42,159 nt of DNA from Muribaculaceae bacterium (GCA_029061925.1 JAIDRE010000049.1:1-42159); one strand, 5' to 3'; counted from the first letter of the stretch, positions 7,581 through 15,420 are shown. Numbers and translations are program-made. The notes: generated from the letters alone by a model not told the origin.

Positions 7581-9169
7581 TATGGTAGTATTGAGAGGTC
7601 AAAGTTTGAGTCAACTAATCGAGCCAAAAGGTTTTCTGGATTACTAGATTCTAAAATTCCCATATTGTCTTTTAATCCTAATTTGGGGTGTGTCGAGGCA
7701 AGATTGATAATAAAGTCTTTAAGTTCAACAGAAATGTTATCTGAATCTTGTTTGAAATTATCCTTCGGTATATAATTAAGTAATGGTTTATGCAATAAAT
7801 AAGCAATACTGATTTCTGGAGATTCACTGGATGTCATAGATTCGTTAGTTCCAATCTGGGTATCATTCGATCTTACCATACGAGTTAATGAAATCTGAAC
7901 ATTGTCTGGAAGTTTGTTGATGTCAAGATTTTTGCTGACGGCAACAATGAAGTTCCGACCCTGAAACGAAAACAAGCCATAAGGCTTATGATCGCTTTTG
8001 CGTATCGAAAATTTAATTGCAGTACCAAGTTTCTTTTCAAAATCGGCTTTCGGTAATGTAAGTAGATATTCGATATTACTATTTTGAATAGTGTTTGCAA
8101 TGCATTTTGTTATGCGAAGAAATTGCTCATGAAGTTTGATATATACCGGATCGTTTTCGCCTTTGACCATTTTTAGATAACAAAGTTTTCCTGAAATAAC
8201 ATTTTCAAGGTTAGGCTCTCCATGATGTAGATGTCCTTTTTCAGACTTATAACGGGGATAGAAGGTCGCAAAAGCAGCATTGTGCCCATATTTTTCCCAA
8301 ATATGAAGAATAGCACGTAAATCCTTTACATATTTACGAGAGACATTAATCTTTTCCCCAACTGTAAGTCCCGTTACTTCTTGCCGAGAAGAGCGATGAT
8401 TCAAGCGAGTTTTCTTCTCATTTATAGTGAACCGTTGGTCTATAATGATTCGATTCAGTTCTTTACGGAACTCGCTACCGGGTTGATAAACATTGTGCAT
8501 TGAACTAAATGTTATATCATCAGCATAACGTGAATAATGCAAGCCGAAACGTTTTGCAAGACCATTTAAGCGTCGATCGAGATTGTCACAGATCGCATTT
8601 GTTAGTAGTGGAGATGTTGGAGCCCCTTGTGGAAGGACAAAACATTCACTAAAAGTAGCATCCTTTGAACAACGCAATGATTTTATTGAGCAGAAGCCTG
8701 CAATTACGCTTGCGATTTTGGCATTAAAGTTGAAGGGTGGTAGTTGTAGACGCTTCCACACTCGGGCTTGATCTATGCTTGGGAAAAAATCTTCAAGATC
8801 AATATTGAAAACATAATTTTGATTTGTATGCATTAGCGCATTGTCAACAATTGATCGACCAACAGTGAATCCCATTGCATAAGGAGATGGGGTATATAGA
8901 GCTTTGAAGATTTCATTTAAACATAATTGAATCCATTTTAGGTTACCGGAAGGTGCGCTGATTTGACGTGTATCTCCGGATTTCTTGGGGATTTCAAAAT
9001 AGTTATATCTACCTGCTTTTTTCGGGTTACAGAGATAAAGGAACTGTTTATGAGGGATTGGATAAGCTGTATCGCCTAATAAATCAGATTTAATCTCATT
9101 AATGAGATTAAAAAGGTCTTCTCGGTCGCTTAGGGCGCGTGTTTTTGCGATAAGTATTTCTTTATCCAT
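7580..9169 (-). CDS. Retron-type reverse transcriptase with C-terminal extension
   Basis: The 529-residue protein has all the usual RT blocks. FNIDLEDFF (about 121-129) holds the first catalytic aspartate, LPQGAPTSPLLTN is at 179-191 and YADD at 215-218. Two signatures point to retrons rather than group II introns or DRT/Abi enzymes: NALMH (110-114, the NAxxH motif) and EVTGL (254-258, the VTG motif of block 7). There is no maturase or endonuclease domain. Retron RTs usually have 300-350 residues; here block 7 and the thumb end near residue 345 (GKLCYLKMVKG) and about 185 further residues follow that match nothing I recognise. It should reverse-transcribe the structured RNA encoded just upstream (9190-9429) into branched msDNA. 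Its stop codon overlaps the next ATG. Confidence 0.93.
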   Translation of the reverse strand: MDKEILIAKTRALSDREDLFNLINEIKSDLLGDTAYPIPHKQFLYLCNPKKAGRYNYFEIPKKSGDTRQISAPSGNLKWIQLCLNEIFKALYTPSPYAMGFTVGRSIVDNALMHTNQNYVFNIDLEDFFPSIDQARVWKRLQLPPFNFNAKIASVIAGFCSIKSLRCSKDATFSECFVLPQGAPTSPLLTNAICDNLDRRLNGLAKRFGLHYSRYADDITFSSMHNVYQPGSEFRKELNRIIIDQRFTINEKKTRLNHRSSRQEVTGLTVGEKINVSRKYVKDLRAILHIWEKYGHNAAFATFYPRYKSEKGHLHHGEPNLENVISGKLCYLKMVKGENDPVYIKLHEQFLRITKCIANTIQNSNIEYLLTLPKADFEKKLGTAIKFSIRKSDHKPYGLFSFQGRNFIVAVSKNLDINKLPDNVQISLTRMVRSNDTQIGTNESMTSSESPEISIAYLLHKPLLNYIPKDNFKQDSDNISVELKDFIINLASTHPKLGLKDNMGILESSNPENLLARLVDSNFDLSILP

Positions 9170-9189
9170 AAATAAGTTTATAATTAAAA

Positions 9190-9429
9190 ATTGACAAGTG
9201 GACTGATGCCTAGTTTCTTTATGTCATATAAGACTTCAGATTTTAAATATTATATTTTTCATTATAAAATATAATATTCAAGGATTAACCGATCGAATGA
9301 GGAGCTACTGCACCGCAAGTAGACGAGTTAATCTGAAAAGCCAATTGACCATTGGAAATTCCCTTTTGGGAATGTACCCGGCAATTCGTCGAGCAAGTTC
9401 AAATGTCAGCTTCAGCCCACTATGTCAAT
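9190..9429 (-). ncRNA. Predicted retron msr-msd RNA
   Basis: This gene-free stretch before the RT folds as a retron RNA. Its ends pair: 5' ATTGACATAGTGGGCTGA (9429-9412) with 3' TCAGTCCACTTGTCAAT (9206-9190), giving 17 base pairs with one bulged T and one G-U pair (a1/a2). Just after a1 comes AAGC, whose G at 9410 fits the branching guanosine of the retron AGC motif. Internal hairpins are ATTCCC-AAAA-GGGAAT (9358-9373), CCAAT-N5-ATTGG (9341-9355), CTACT..AGTAG (9305-9322) and an AT-rich 13-bp perfect stem with 7-nt loop (9246-9278), the likely msd hairpin. TTCAGA (9332-9337) can pair with TCTGAA (9235-9240) at the msd base. A promoter lies 16 nt upstream. The msr/msd boundary cannot be fixed from one sequence. 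Confidence 0.85.
9246..9278 (-). repeat. AT-rich inverted repeat, msd hairpin candidate
   Basis: AATATTATATTTT (minus strand, 9278-9266) and AAAATATAATATT (9258-9246) pair perfectly over 13 bp around a 7-nt loop; a G-U and two A-U pairs could extend the stem to 16. It sits inside the proposed retron RNA, in the part expected to be reverse-transcribed. Confidence 0.8.
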
Positions 9430-9444
9430 ATTCATTTTCGATTG

Positions 9445-9478
9445 CAAAGTTAAGTAATAATTGCGAACTCTTTATTCG
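9445..9478 (-). promoter_or_regulatory. Retron promoter with WYL-type operator (site A)
   Basis: On the minus strand the -7 box TAACTTTG (9445-9452) is preceded, after exactly 11 nt, by the palindrome CGAAC-TCTTT-ATTCG in plus-strand reading (9464-9478; one arm has a single mismatch). Transcription should begin near 9438-9440, about 10 nt before the a1 stem of the retron RNA. Sites B (10093-10126) and C (13907-13940) have the same box, spacing and palindrome. Confidence 0.8.
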
Positions 9479-9502
9479 TATTGTTATATATTTTCATTAT
9501 GA

Positions 9503-10070
9503 TTATCCGAGGAAATCAAAATCCCCATCAAATCCCTCAGGCATGTCGCCATACATACCATCGGTCATAGCATCCCAACTATCATTTATATAATCGGTGG
9601 ACTCGGAGTCGTTATTATAATCGTAAGAGATATTACAATCATAATCATCTTCGATTTGAGAAACTATATATCGATTTAAATTTTCATATGTTACAGTATA
9701 ACCTTCCTTCCCTTTAAAATATTTAATGGTTGGGAAGTCTTTACCATAAAATTTCCAAACATTATATTCTAAATGGTAGGACCTCTTCGGCCGATTCATT
9801 TATTATTCCTTGCTTAGCGACTTTTGTAAAGTTAAAGCCTTTATTAGTACCATTATCAAATATTGCAATGATATTCGGCGAAGATGTATCTTCGTGGCTA
9901 ATAACTTTGGCAAATCCATTTTGGAATCCGTCAATCCATGCATATTTTCCAAAGGGCACAATTGTATTCCCATTAGAATCAATGACTCCCCATCGATATT
10001 GATTATCTTGAGCGGTATATAAAGAAGAGTTGATAGGATTTTTAATCTGTTTGAAATTCATTCCTGCCAT
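9503..10070 (-). pseudogene. WG-repeat protein gene broken by a frameshift
   Basis: Two overlapping frames form one gene. The first (10070 to 9762, 102 residues) contains a WG beta-repeat, YRWGVIDSNGNTIVPFGKYA, and stops soon after EEVLPF. The second frame (readable from 9799, ending at 9503) continues with EYNVWKFYGKDFPTIKYF and ends in an acidic tail with DAMTDGMYGDMPEGF and DGDFDFLG, a type of ending I associate with Bacteroidales WG-repeat proteins. The natural join is LPF|EYNVW, at CCATTTAGAATATAA near 9770-9776, so one extra base (or loss of two) disrupts the frame. The start has a strong promoter with the shared operator. The family's function is unknown. It may be a decayed gene, a sequencing error, or less likely programmed frameshifting; no classical slippery heptamer is seen. 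Confidence 0.75.
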
Positions 10071-10092
10071 AGTCGAATTTTGTTTTACGTTA

Positions 10093-10126
10093 CAAAGTTA
10101 TGACACCAATGCGAACTCAATGTTCG
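10093..10126 (-). promoter_or_regulatory. WG-gene promoter with WYL-type operator (site B)
   Basis: The minus-strand -7 box TAACTTTG (10093-10100) lies 22 nt before the ATG at 10070. After an 11-nt gap comes the perfect-arm palindrome CGAAC-TCAAT-GTTCG (10112-10126), only 2 nt from the stop codon of the WYL regulator gene (10129). Geometry is identical to sites A and C. Confidence 0.8.
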
Positions 10127-10128
10127 TT

Positions 10129-11187
10129 TTATTTGTAATATATCTCGTACATAGATTTAATACGTTCTTTAACAGCGTCAACTATTGGTTGAGGATATAA
10201 AACCTTTAATTCGCTTCCAAAAGAACAGAGCTCTCGTATAAGTTCGTAATTGCTCATACATTCAATAGAAAAAATCGACCCATTACTCGGAGGGTTGTAT
10301 TGTGCGCGAATTTCACCTTCTTCTTGCGTGTTAATTTTAATTTGGGAGCCGTGTATAGGTTTGGTGTCAATATAAGGTGTTGTTCTATCAGAAACCCAGA
10401 AAAAGATTTTAAAGACTTCATTCCCCACATAATAGCTGACTCCGATTATATCTTCAAATCTTTCAGTCAGATCGTCGGGAGCCTGCCTATATTCATATCC
10501 GGGTAGAATGGTAATTGATATCAGTCTATCAAGTGCAAAATTAAGTATCCGACCGGTATCATAAGCAGCGCCAATAATATACCAACGTCGATTGTATTCT
10601 TTTAGAAGATAAGGAGAGATAATAACCTCTTTTATATCAGATGTATTGAATAATCGATATTTTAACTTAACGACCGATTGTGCTTGAATAGCTGAAAATA
10701 ATTCAGCCATGAGCGTTTTGTTTTCAATAAGATTCTTTGACATTTGAATAATGGGCTGTCGCGGAATCAAGTCGAGTCGCTTATTCAAATCATCTAACCA
10801 TCCAAACCCATCAAGTCCATCAAAAGAACCAATGGTTGATAGGGCGGTGGTTAGAAGACCTTTTTCTTCATCTGAAAGTTTCCCTTTAAAGATAGAGAAG
10901 GTTGGATCGGCATATCGGATGCACCTTTTTTTATAAGCTTTATCTGTGTTTAATGAGTGAGCGTCAACGGTATAACGTTCAAGTTCAATTAAAATGGGAA
11001 AGTTATACTCCAAATATTCAATGTCTTTTTCTACACAGCGTTTACTTACACCGCCATCTTGTCCATACTGTGGCAATTCTCGTTGAAGATAGTCAGTCAT
11101 ATCTTGAATAGAATATGCATGATATCTGTCGGCAAGCAATTTGTCAAGCAACACAATACGAGTCAGAGCATTTTTATTTTGTGGCAT
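10129..11187 (-). CDS. WYL-domain transcriptional regulator
   Basis: The 352-residue protein has a helix-turn-helix-like N-terminal region (about 1-95; LLDKLLADRYHAYSIQDMTD, then SKRCVEKDIEYLE), a WYL domain at about 160-235 with the signature as RRWYIIGAAYD, and a WCX-like C-terminal region with a proposed ligand-sensing role. WYL proteins in defence islands, such as BrxR and CapW, bind inverted-repeat operators and usually repress. The gene starts 2 nt after the stop codon of the 898-aa propeller gene, so the two form one operon read from site C. No other DNA-binding gene lies between sites A and C, making this the prime candidate for binding the shared palindrome. The ligand is unknown. 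Confidence 0.9.
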   Translation of the reverse strand: MPQNKNALTRIVLLDKLLADRYHAYSIQDMTDYLQRELPQYGQDGGVSKRCVEKDIEYLEYNFPILIELERYTVDAHSLNTDKAYKKRCIRYADPTFSIFKGKLSDEEKGLLTTALSTIGSFDGLDGFGWLDDLNKRLDLIPRQPIIQMSKNLIENKTLMAELFSAIQAQSVVKLKYRLFNTSDIKEVIISPYLLKEYNRRWYIIGAAYDTGRILNFALDRLISITILPGYEYRQAPDDLTERFEDIIGVSYYVGNEVFKIFFWVSDRTTPYIDTKPIHGSQIKINTQEEGEIRAQYNPPSNGSIFSIECMSNYELIRELCSFGSELKVLYPQPIVDAVKERIKSMYEIYYK

Positions 11188-11189
11188 GA

Positions 11190-13886
11190 TTAGTTTAAAT
11201 GAAGGTTTCGAACAATCATTACTCCATCCTCACCTACCATAAGTAGGTGCTCGTTGTCGTTTGAGAATGCTACCGAAGCAATACTTTTTCTACGTTTTAC
11301 CATACTGGCAAGATTATCAATACCACTGCTATCTAAGTCGTTGAAGGAGCACTTTATTTCTTTAGGATTATCTATGGAGCATATAAATACTTCAGTTGAC
11401 TTTTGATGCCCCCAGTCACTACTGATAGCATCTTTTCTAACATAACCCTTCTTGGAAAGGGCGAAGTAACGACCATCTGGACTAAACGTAAGGAAGCTAT
11501 AACTCTTAATCTGTATTTCTTCCGTCTGACCTGGATGAATAATGAATGTTGTTGGGTTGCTTGAATAAGCTGCCAAGTCTCCTGCTTTTGTGAAAGCAGT
11601 TATCCATACTGCATCAGAATCAGTTTTCTTGAATACAATATTGTTTTCGATAAGATCAAAGCAGAGAAATAATCCCCCTAACGAGCACCCTTTTTCGTCG
11701 TGTGTATTGTCTGGGTAGCGTCCGGCAATAGCAACGTATCTGCCATCATACGAGAATGAGACATAGTTTAGGAACCATAGTGGTTTGCCAAGGTTAATTC
11801 GTGCAATTTCATAATCATCGGAGAATCGTTTAATAACCGCCATACCTCTTTCTTCGACTAAGTAGTTCATAAAATGCTCATTTCCCCAAACTTGATTTTC
11901 ATCAACGAAGAAATCTATCCAAGCATTATAAGGACGGTCTGCGGCATTATTACTTAAACTTTTGAAATGAGATAGATTTTCTTTAACTATACGTTCTCGA
12001 TTTAATTTAATAGTTAGAAATTCTTTTGAATTTTTTGATCCTCGGAAGAAATATTTGGACATTAGATCGTTATATTCATCTGTGGATAGAAGACGGTCAT
12101 CAAATCGATAGTGTCTTTCAATATATGAGTCAAGGTTTGCATCTGCGTAGATTTTTCCGTCAGGACTAATAAATGAATGGTTGGATAGGTCTTCTGATGG
12201 TACCTGTAAACCTGTAATCGGATTTACTAAAACAACTTGGCGTTTTTTATCAATATCGAACGAAGGTCTTATTCCATTCACATGGAGAATATATGATTGA
12301 TTCGTATAATCCTGTTCTTCTCCTGAGGCAATATCTACAATCGAAGTACTTTTGCCACTTCGGTACATTACTTTTGACCCGTCTTCACTTAATAGAACAT
12401 CTTTATAATTAGAATAGTCAAAAAGTTCATCAAGAATCTTTGAAGCTTTTACTTCACTATTATTTATGCGTGAAATAAGGTAAATCGCATTATCCTCTAT
12501 CGTAATGGCAAATTTATCTTCTGAGGAATGGTATTTATACCCCATTGTTAATAAGTTTGTATATCCTACTGCCTTAAAATATTTAAAACGAGCCTCTTTT
12601 GTCAGATATTCCTTTTTAAGCTGAGTAATTTCGTTGGATAATGAATTTCGAATAATGCCATCTTGTTTAAATCTATGGTTGTCATACGTGCAACCTTCTA
12701 GTTGGATGAGGGATGAATCTGGTGTAATGAGATATGTTGTGTTGTCTGTTACAATCATCAACGATTGATTATGTGAATATACGTTACAACTCGATTGAGA
12801 TAAATGAATATTATTGTTTTCATGGCATGAATCAAAGGTAAATGATGCTTCCTCAACAATCATACGATAAGGTTCCTTTGTTAATTTACATGATTTAATA
12901 CGATAAAAAATCTCCCACCCACAATCGAATATATCAATATCATCATATTGAAATGAAATTGTTGCTTCGGGTATTCCAGCTTGTTCTATATTAAAACGAT
13001 AAATGGCTAATCGGCGGTCATTAATGTTAAACAGGCATTTATCGTTTATTGAATGTAAATATCCTTTGATCTCTATTTCTTTTTCAATGCTGTTATCTTC
13101 AATTGAATAAATGTATAAGGATTGTTTAATTCCGCTTTTGTATGTGACTACTAAATTATTATTTATAAACGCTATCGGTAATCCTATATGATTTAACAAT
13201 AAGGATTTTATATTAAAATCGCCATATAAAGAAATTTTCTGGATTAGATTTCCGTGATAGAAGAAAATTTCATGCCCAAAAACATCATAATCGTCTACAG
13301 CAATCTTAACAACGCATTCATCTCTTTTAATTGAATAAACGCATATGTATCTCTTGTCATCCTCATTTTCTTTGTAGGCTATACATTCAGAATTATAAGT
13401 AATAATATCTTTGAATTCCGCAATTGGTTTTTGATCAATTAACGAAAATAACGTAACCTCACTTTGGTCATTTGTTTTAAGAAGTATGTATTCTTCAGAT
13501 ACTTCCATAATCTCGTCAGGAGAGATTGTTTCTAGATATTCTTCTCCATTATTTCGGTTATGGAAGTATGTGCGATCATACATAACAACAAAAGCCCAAG
13601 GGCATGTATCAAATACAAATGCCTTCTTCAAACGACTTCCGCCGAATTTATAAGCATCCTCAACTACTAACTTAATATTGTCCCCATTTTCAAATCTCAC
13701 CTCATACTCTCCGGCTTTCGATATTTTTAACTCATGTGGTTTATTTGAATAAACTGTGTCATTGGCAACGATTTTTGTACTATTATAATGATCTAACACA
13801 TTATAGTGTAAATCTCCCTTTCCACTATAATGAATATGGAAAATAGTATTTATATAACCCTTATATGGATGAATTGCTACTGACAT
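11190..13886 (-). CDS. Large cytoplasmic beta-propeller (WD40-like) protein
   Basis: The 898-residue protein has no signal peptide or membrane segment. The N-terminal ~75 residues look like a beta-sandwich (SKAGEYEVRFENG). The rest is rich in beta-propeller blades, clearest at the C-terminus: YVSFSYDGRYVAIAGRY, WITAFTKAGDLAAYSSNP, FLTFSPDGRYFALSKKGY and ASVAFSNDNEHLLMVGEDG; earlier blades (VLLSEDGSKVMYRSGKS, HSFISPDGKIYADANL) are more diverged. Two propellers are plausible. No catalytic motif is seen. Such proteins act as binding scaffolds or sensors. It is the first gene of a two-gene operon with the WYL regulator, behind promoter site C, and may monitor something that the regulator responds to; that role is inferred. 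Confidence 0.85.
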   Translation of the reverse strand: MSVAIHPYKGYINTIFHIHYSGKGDLHYNVLDHYNSTKIVANDTVYSNKPHELKISKAGEYEVRFENGDNIKLVVEDAYKFGGSRLKKAFVFDTCPWAFVVMYDRTYFHNRNNGEEYLETISPDEIMEVSEEYILLKTNDQSEVTLFSLIDQKPIAEFKDIITYNSECIAYKENEDDKRYICVYSIKRDECVVKIAVDDYDVFGHEIFFYHGNLIQKISLYGDFNIKSLLLNHIGLPIAFINNNLVVTYKSGIKQSLYIYSIEDNSIEKEIEIKGYLHSINDKCLFNINDRRLAIYRFNIEQAGIPEATISFQYDDIDIFDCGWEIFYRIKSCKLTKEPYRMIVEEASFTFDSCHENNNIHLSQSSCNVYSHNQSLMIVTDNTTYLITPDSSLIQLEGCTYDNHRFKQDGIIRNSLSNEITQLKKEYLTKEARFKYFKAVGYTNLLTMGYKYHSSEDKFAITIEDNAIYLISRINNSEVKASKILDELFDYSNYKDVLLSEDGSKVMYRSGKSTSIVDIASGEEQDYTNQSYILHVNGIRPSFDIDKKRQVVLVNPITGLQVPSEDLSNHSFISPDGKIYADANLDSYIERHYRFDDRLLSTDEYNDLMSKYFFRGSKNSKEFLTIKLNRERIVKENLSHFKSLSNNAADRPYNAWIDFFVDENQVWGNEHFMNYLVEERGMAVIKRFSDDYEIARINLGKPLWFLNYVSFSYDGRYVAIAGRYPDNTHDEKGCSLGGLFLCFDLIENNIVFKKTDSDAVWITAFTKAGDLAAYSSNPTTFIIHPGQTEEIQIKSYSFLTFSPDGRYFALSKKGYVRKDAISSDWGHQKSTEVFICSIDNPKEIKCSFNDLDSSGIDNLASMVKRRKSIASVAFSNDNEHLLMVGEDGVMIVRNLHLN

Positions 13887-13906
13887 ATTTTTTTGTTTTT
13901 ATACCA

Positions 13907-13940
13907 CAAAGTTAAATATATAAAACGAACTGTATGTTCG
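13907..13940 (-). promoter_or_regulatory. Propeller-WYL operon promoter with operator (site C)
   Basis: The minus-strand -7 box TAACTTTG (13907-13914) lies 20 nt before the ATG at 13886. Exactly 11 nt upstream is CGAAC-TGTAT-GTTCG (13926-13940); the arms extend to six perfect pairs, ACGAAC/GTTCGT. This is the best-conserved of the three sites and would place the WYL gene under its own control. Confidence 0.8.
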
Positions 13941-14021
13941 TAATCGCAAATTTACAAAAAAATATATGAATTGTTAAAGCGTGGGGGTGGAAAGTTATAG
14001 CTTGGGTGGAATAGCTGGTTT

Positions 14022-14066
14022 AAAAAGCCGACGACTTAGCGTTGATGTGGCGTCGATTTAGCGGCT
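14022..14066 (-). terminator. Possible terminator of the rbfA-permease unit
   Basis: On the minus strand AGCCG (14066-14062) pairs with CGGCT (14030-14026), with an inner CGAC/GTCG pairing, and a TTTTT run follows. It lies about 60 nt after the permease stop codon and before the island promoter at site C. The loop is large, so support is moderate. Confidence 0.45.
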
Positions 14067-14126
14067 AAAGGGATGCTAAAAAGAGAAAAAGAAGAAGGAA
14101 ATTTACAAGGAGGGGGGAGTGCGGGC

Positions 14127-15359
14127 TTAGTCTTTCAGGTCGGTTTTCTCTTTTCTCGTGATCGAGGCAATAGTTGCTGTGACGAGCCCGACGAGGAAGA
14201 TTGAGAGGGCGACGATGGCGATGTCGGAGAGTTTGAGGGCGACGGGATAGCTGTCGATTGAGAGAGCGCCGGTCATTGATGAGGTGCCGAGTCCGATTAG
14301 TCCGAAATGTTCTTGCAGACCGACGAGGATGACGCCTAAAATTAAGCCGATGATACCGCCACCAATTGATATTAAAAGCCCTTGGATGGCATAGATGCTG
14401 CGAATCATAGGTTGTGATGCTCCGAGCGACCGCAATGTTGTTGTGTTGTCTTGTTTCTCGATTATAAGCATCGACATTGTCGAGATGATATTGAATGAGG
14501 CGATGATGAGGATAAAGGCGAGCATGAGAAAGGTTATCCATTTCTCAATTGAAATCATTTTAAATGAATCGGCTTGTTGCTCGAGTCGGTTTTTGACGGT
14601 TAATCCTTTAGGGATAATTGCTTGAATGGCAGACTGTAAATTGTCGGTATAACCGTTGTCGGGATATATGTAGATTGCAGATGCTTCAGTTTCGTAATCA
14701 AGCAACGATCGGGCAACGTCAATGTCAACCATAATGACATCGGTGTCATACATCTCTTGCTGCACCTGCCAAACTCCGCTTATATAAACCGTGTCGCTAC
14801 GGAATGATGACTCGGGAACGGCTGTAGAAATTTTACCGACACGACGCGGTACGAACAACATCATCCACTTGCCGTCATTGGGTCGGATGTCAAGATTGAT
14901 AGCGACACCGACACTCGACAGTGCGGTGTAGGGCATAACATCGCTGATTTGAGTCGAACCGTCAATAGTGATTGCTTTTATATCGGCATTTTGCATGAAG
15001 TCGGGGCTTACACCCATAACATTGACTGTCATTTGGTGTCCGCCGGTCGATGCAAGAGCCTGTTCTTTGAGGATTGTTGAGGCTTTGATGCCGGCAAATT
15101 GCTCTGTTATTGCCTTTGCCAGGCTGTCGGCATTCTCAATAACTTTACCTGTATCAGGAAAGACTGCTAACGGTGGGTCGATACGCGACAACTGACTCAT
15201 TGCGAGGTCGCTGAACCCGTTGAAAACCGATAGAACCACAATCAATGCAGTTGTAGCTACAGCTATTCCTGCCACCGATATCATCGAAATGACATTGACG
15301 GCATTATGTCGTTTGGGTGAAAAAAGATAGCGCAGGGCTATCATAAACTGCAGCCTCAT
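14127..15359 (-). CDS. LolC/LolE-type FtsX-family permease
   Basis: The 410-residue inner-membrane protein begins MRLQFMIALRYLFSPKRHN, the conserved N-terminus of LolC/LolE permeases, followed by a transmembrane helix (VSIAGIAVATTALIV-like), a periplasmic domain of about 200 residues, and three C-terminal helices of an FtsX/MacB domain with TTLRSLGASQPMIRSIYAIQG. LolCDE extracts lipoproteins from the inner membrane for transfer to LolA. A longer frame from ATG 15401 exists, but its start lies inside a hairpin and adds residues outside the family pattern, so 15359 is preferred. It follows rbfA by about 60 nt. No LolD ATPase gene is adjacent; the partner would be elsewhere. Confidence 0.85.
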   Translation of the reverse strand: MRLQFMIALRYLFSPKRHNAVNVISMISVAGIAVATTALIVVLSVFNGFSDLAMSQLSRIDPPLAVFPDTGKVIENADSLAKAITEQFAGIKASTILKEQALASTGGHQMTVNVMGVSPDFMQNADIKAITIDGSTQISDVMPYTALSSVGVAINLDIRPNDGKWMMLFVPRRVGKISTAVPESSFRSDTVYISGVWQVQQEMYDTDVIMVDIDVARSLLDYETEASAIYIYPDNGYTDNLQSAIQAIIPKGLTVKNRLEQQADSFKMISIEKWITFLMLAFILIIASFNIISTMSMLIIEKQDNTTTLRSLGASQPMIRSIYAIQGLLISIGGGIIGLILGVILVGLQEHFGLIGLGTSSMTGALSIDSYPVALKLSDIAIVALSIFLVGLVTATIASITRKEKTDLKD

Positions 15360-15396
15360 AGATATGGGGTTAATTGTGATTAATGATTGGAAAATG

Positions 15397-15420
15397 GACA
15401 TGCCAAAGGCATGTTCCTAC
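15397..15420 (-). repeat. Small palindrome between rbfA and lolE, REP-like
   Basis: On the minus strand GTAGGA is followed by ACATGCC-TTT-GGCATGT (15398-15414), a perfect 7-bp hairpin directly after the rbfA stop codon. It resembles short GTAGGRAC...GTCC palindromes that I recall as dispersed in Bacteroidales genomes; that membership is from memory and unverified. Confidence 0.4.

Noticed and set aside
7580-9169. Group II intron reverse transcriptase
   Set aside because: No maturase X or HNH endonuclease domain and no intron domain V/VI-like RNA seen; NAxxH and VTG motifs plus the a1/a2 RNA fit a retron.
5030-13940. Search for att-like direct repeats or an integrase at the island edges
   Set aside because: No matching repeats of useful length at about 4930-5030 and 13940-14070 and no recombinase gene were seen.
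14065-14541. Open frame of 158 codons on the minus strand, rich in Arg and His
   Set aside because: It overlaps the well-supported LolE-like gene in another frame and has the composition of an out-of-frame shadow; no start signal or family match.
15360-15401. Upstream ATG at 15401 for the LolE-like permease
   Set aside because: It lies inside a hairpin and adds 14 residues before the conserved MRLQFMIALRYL N-terminus, so 15359 was taken.
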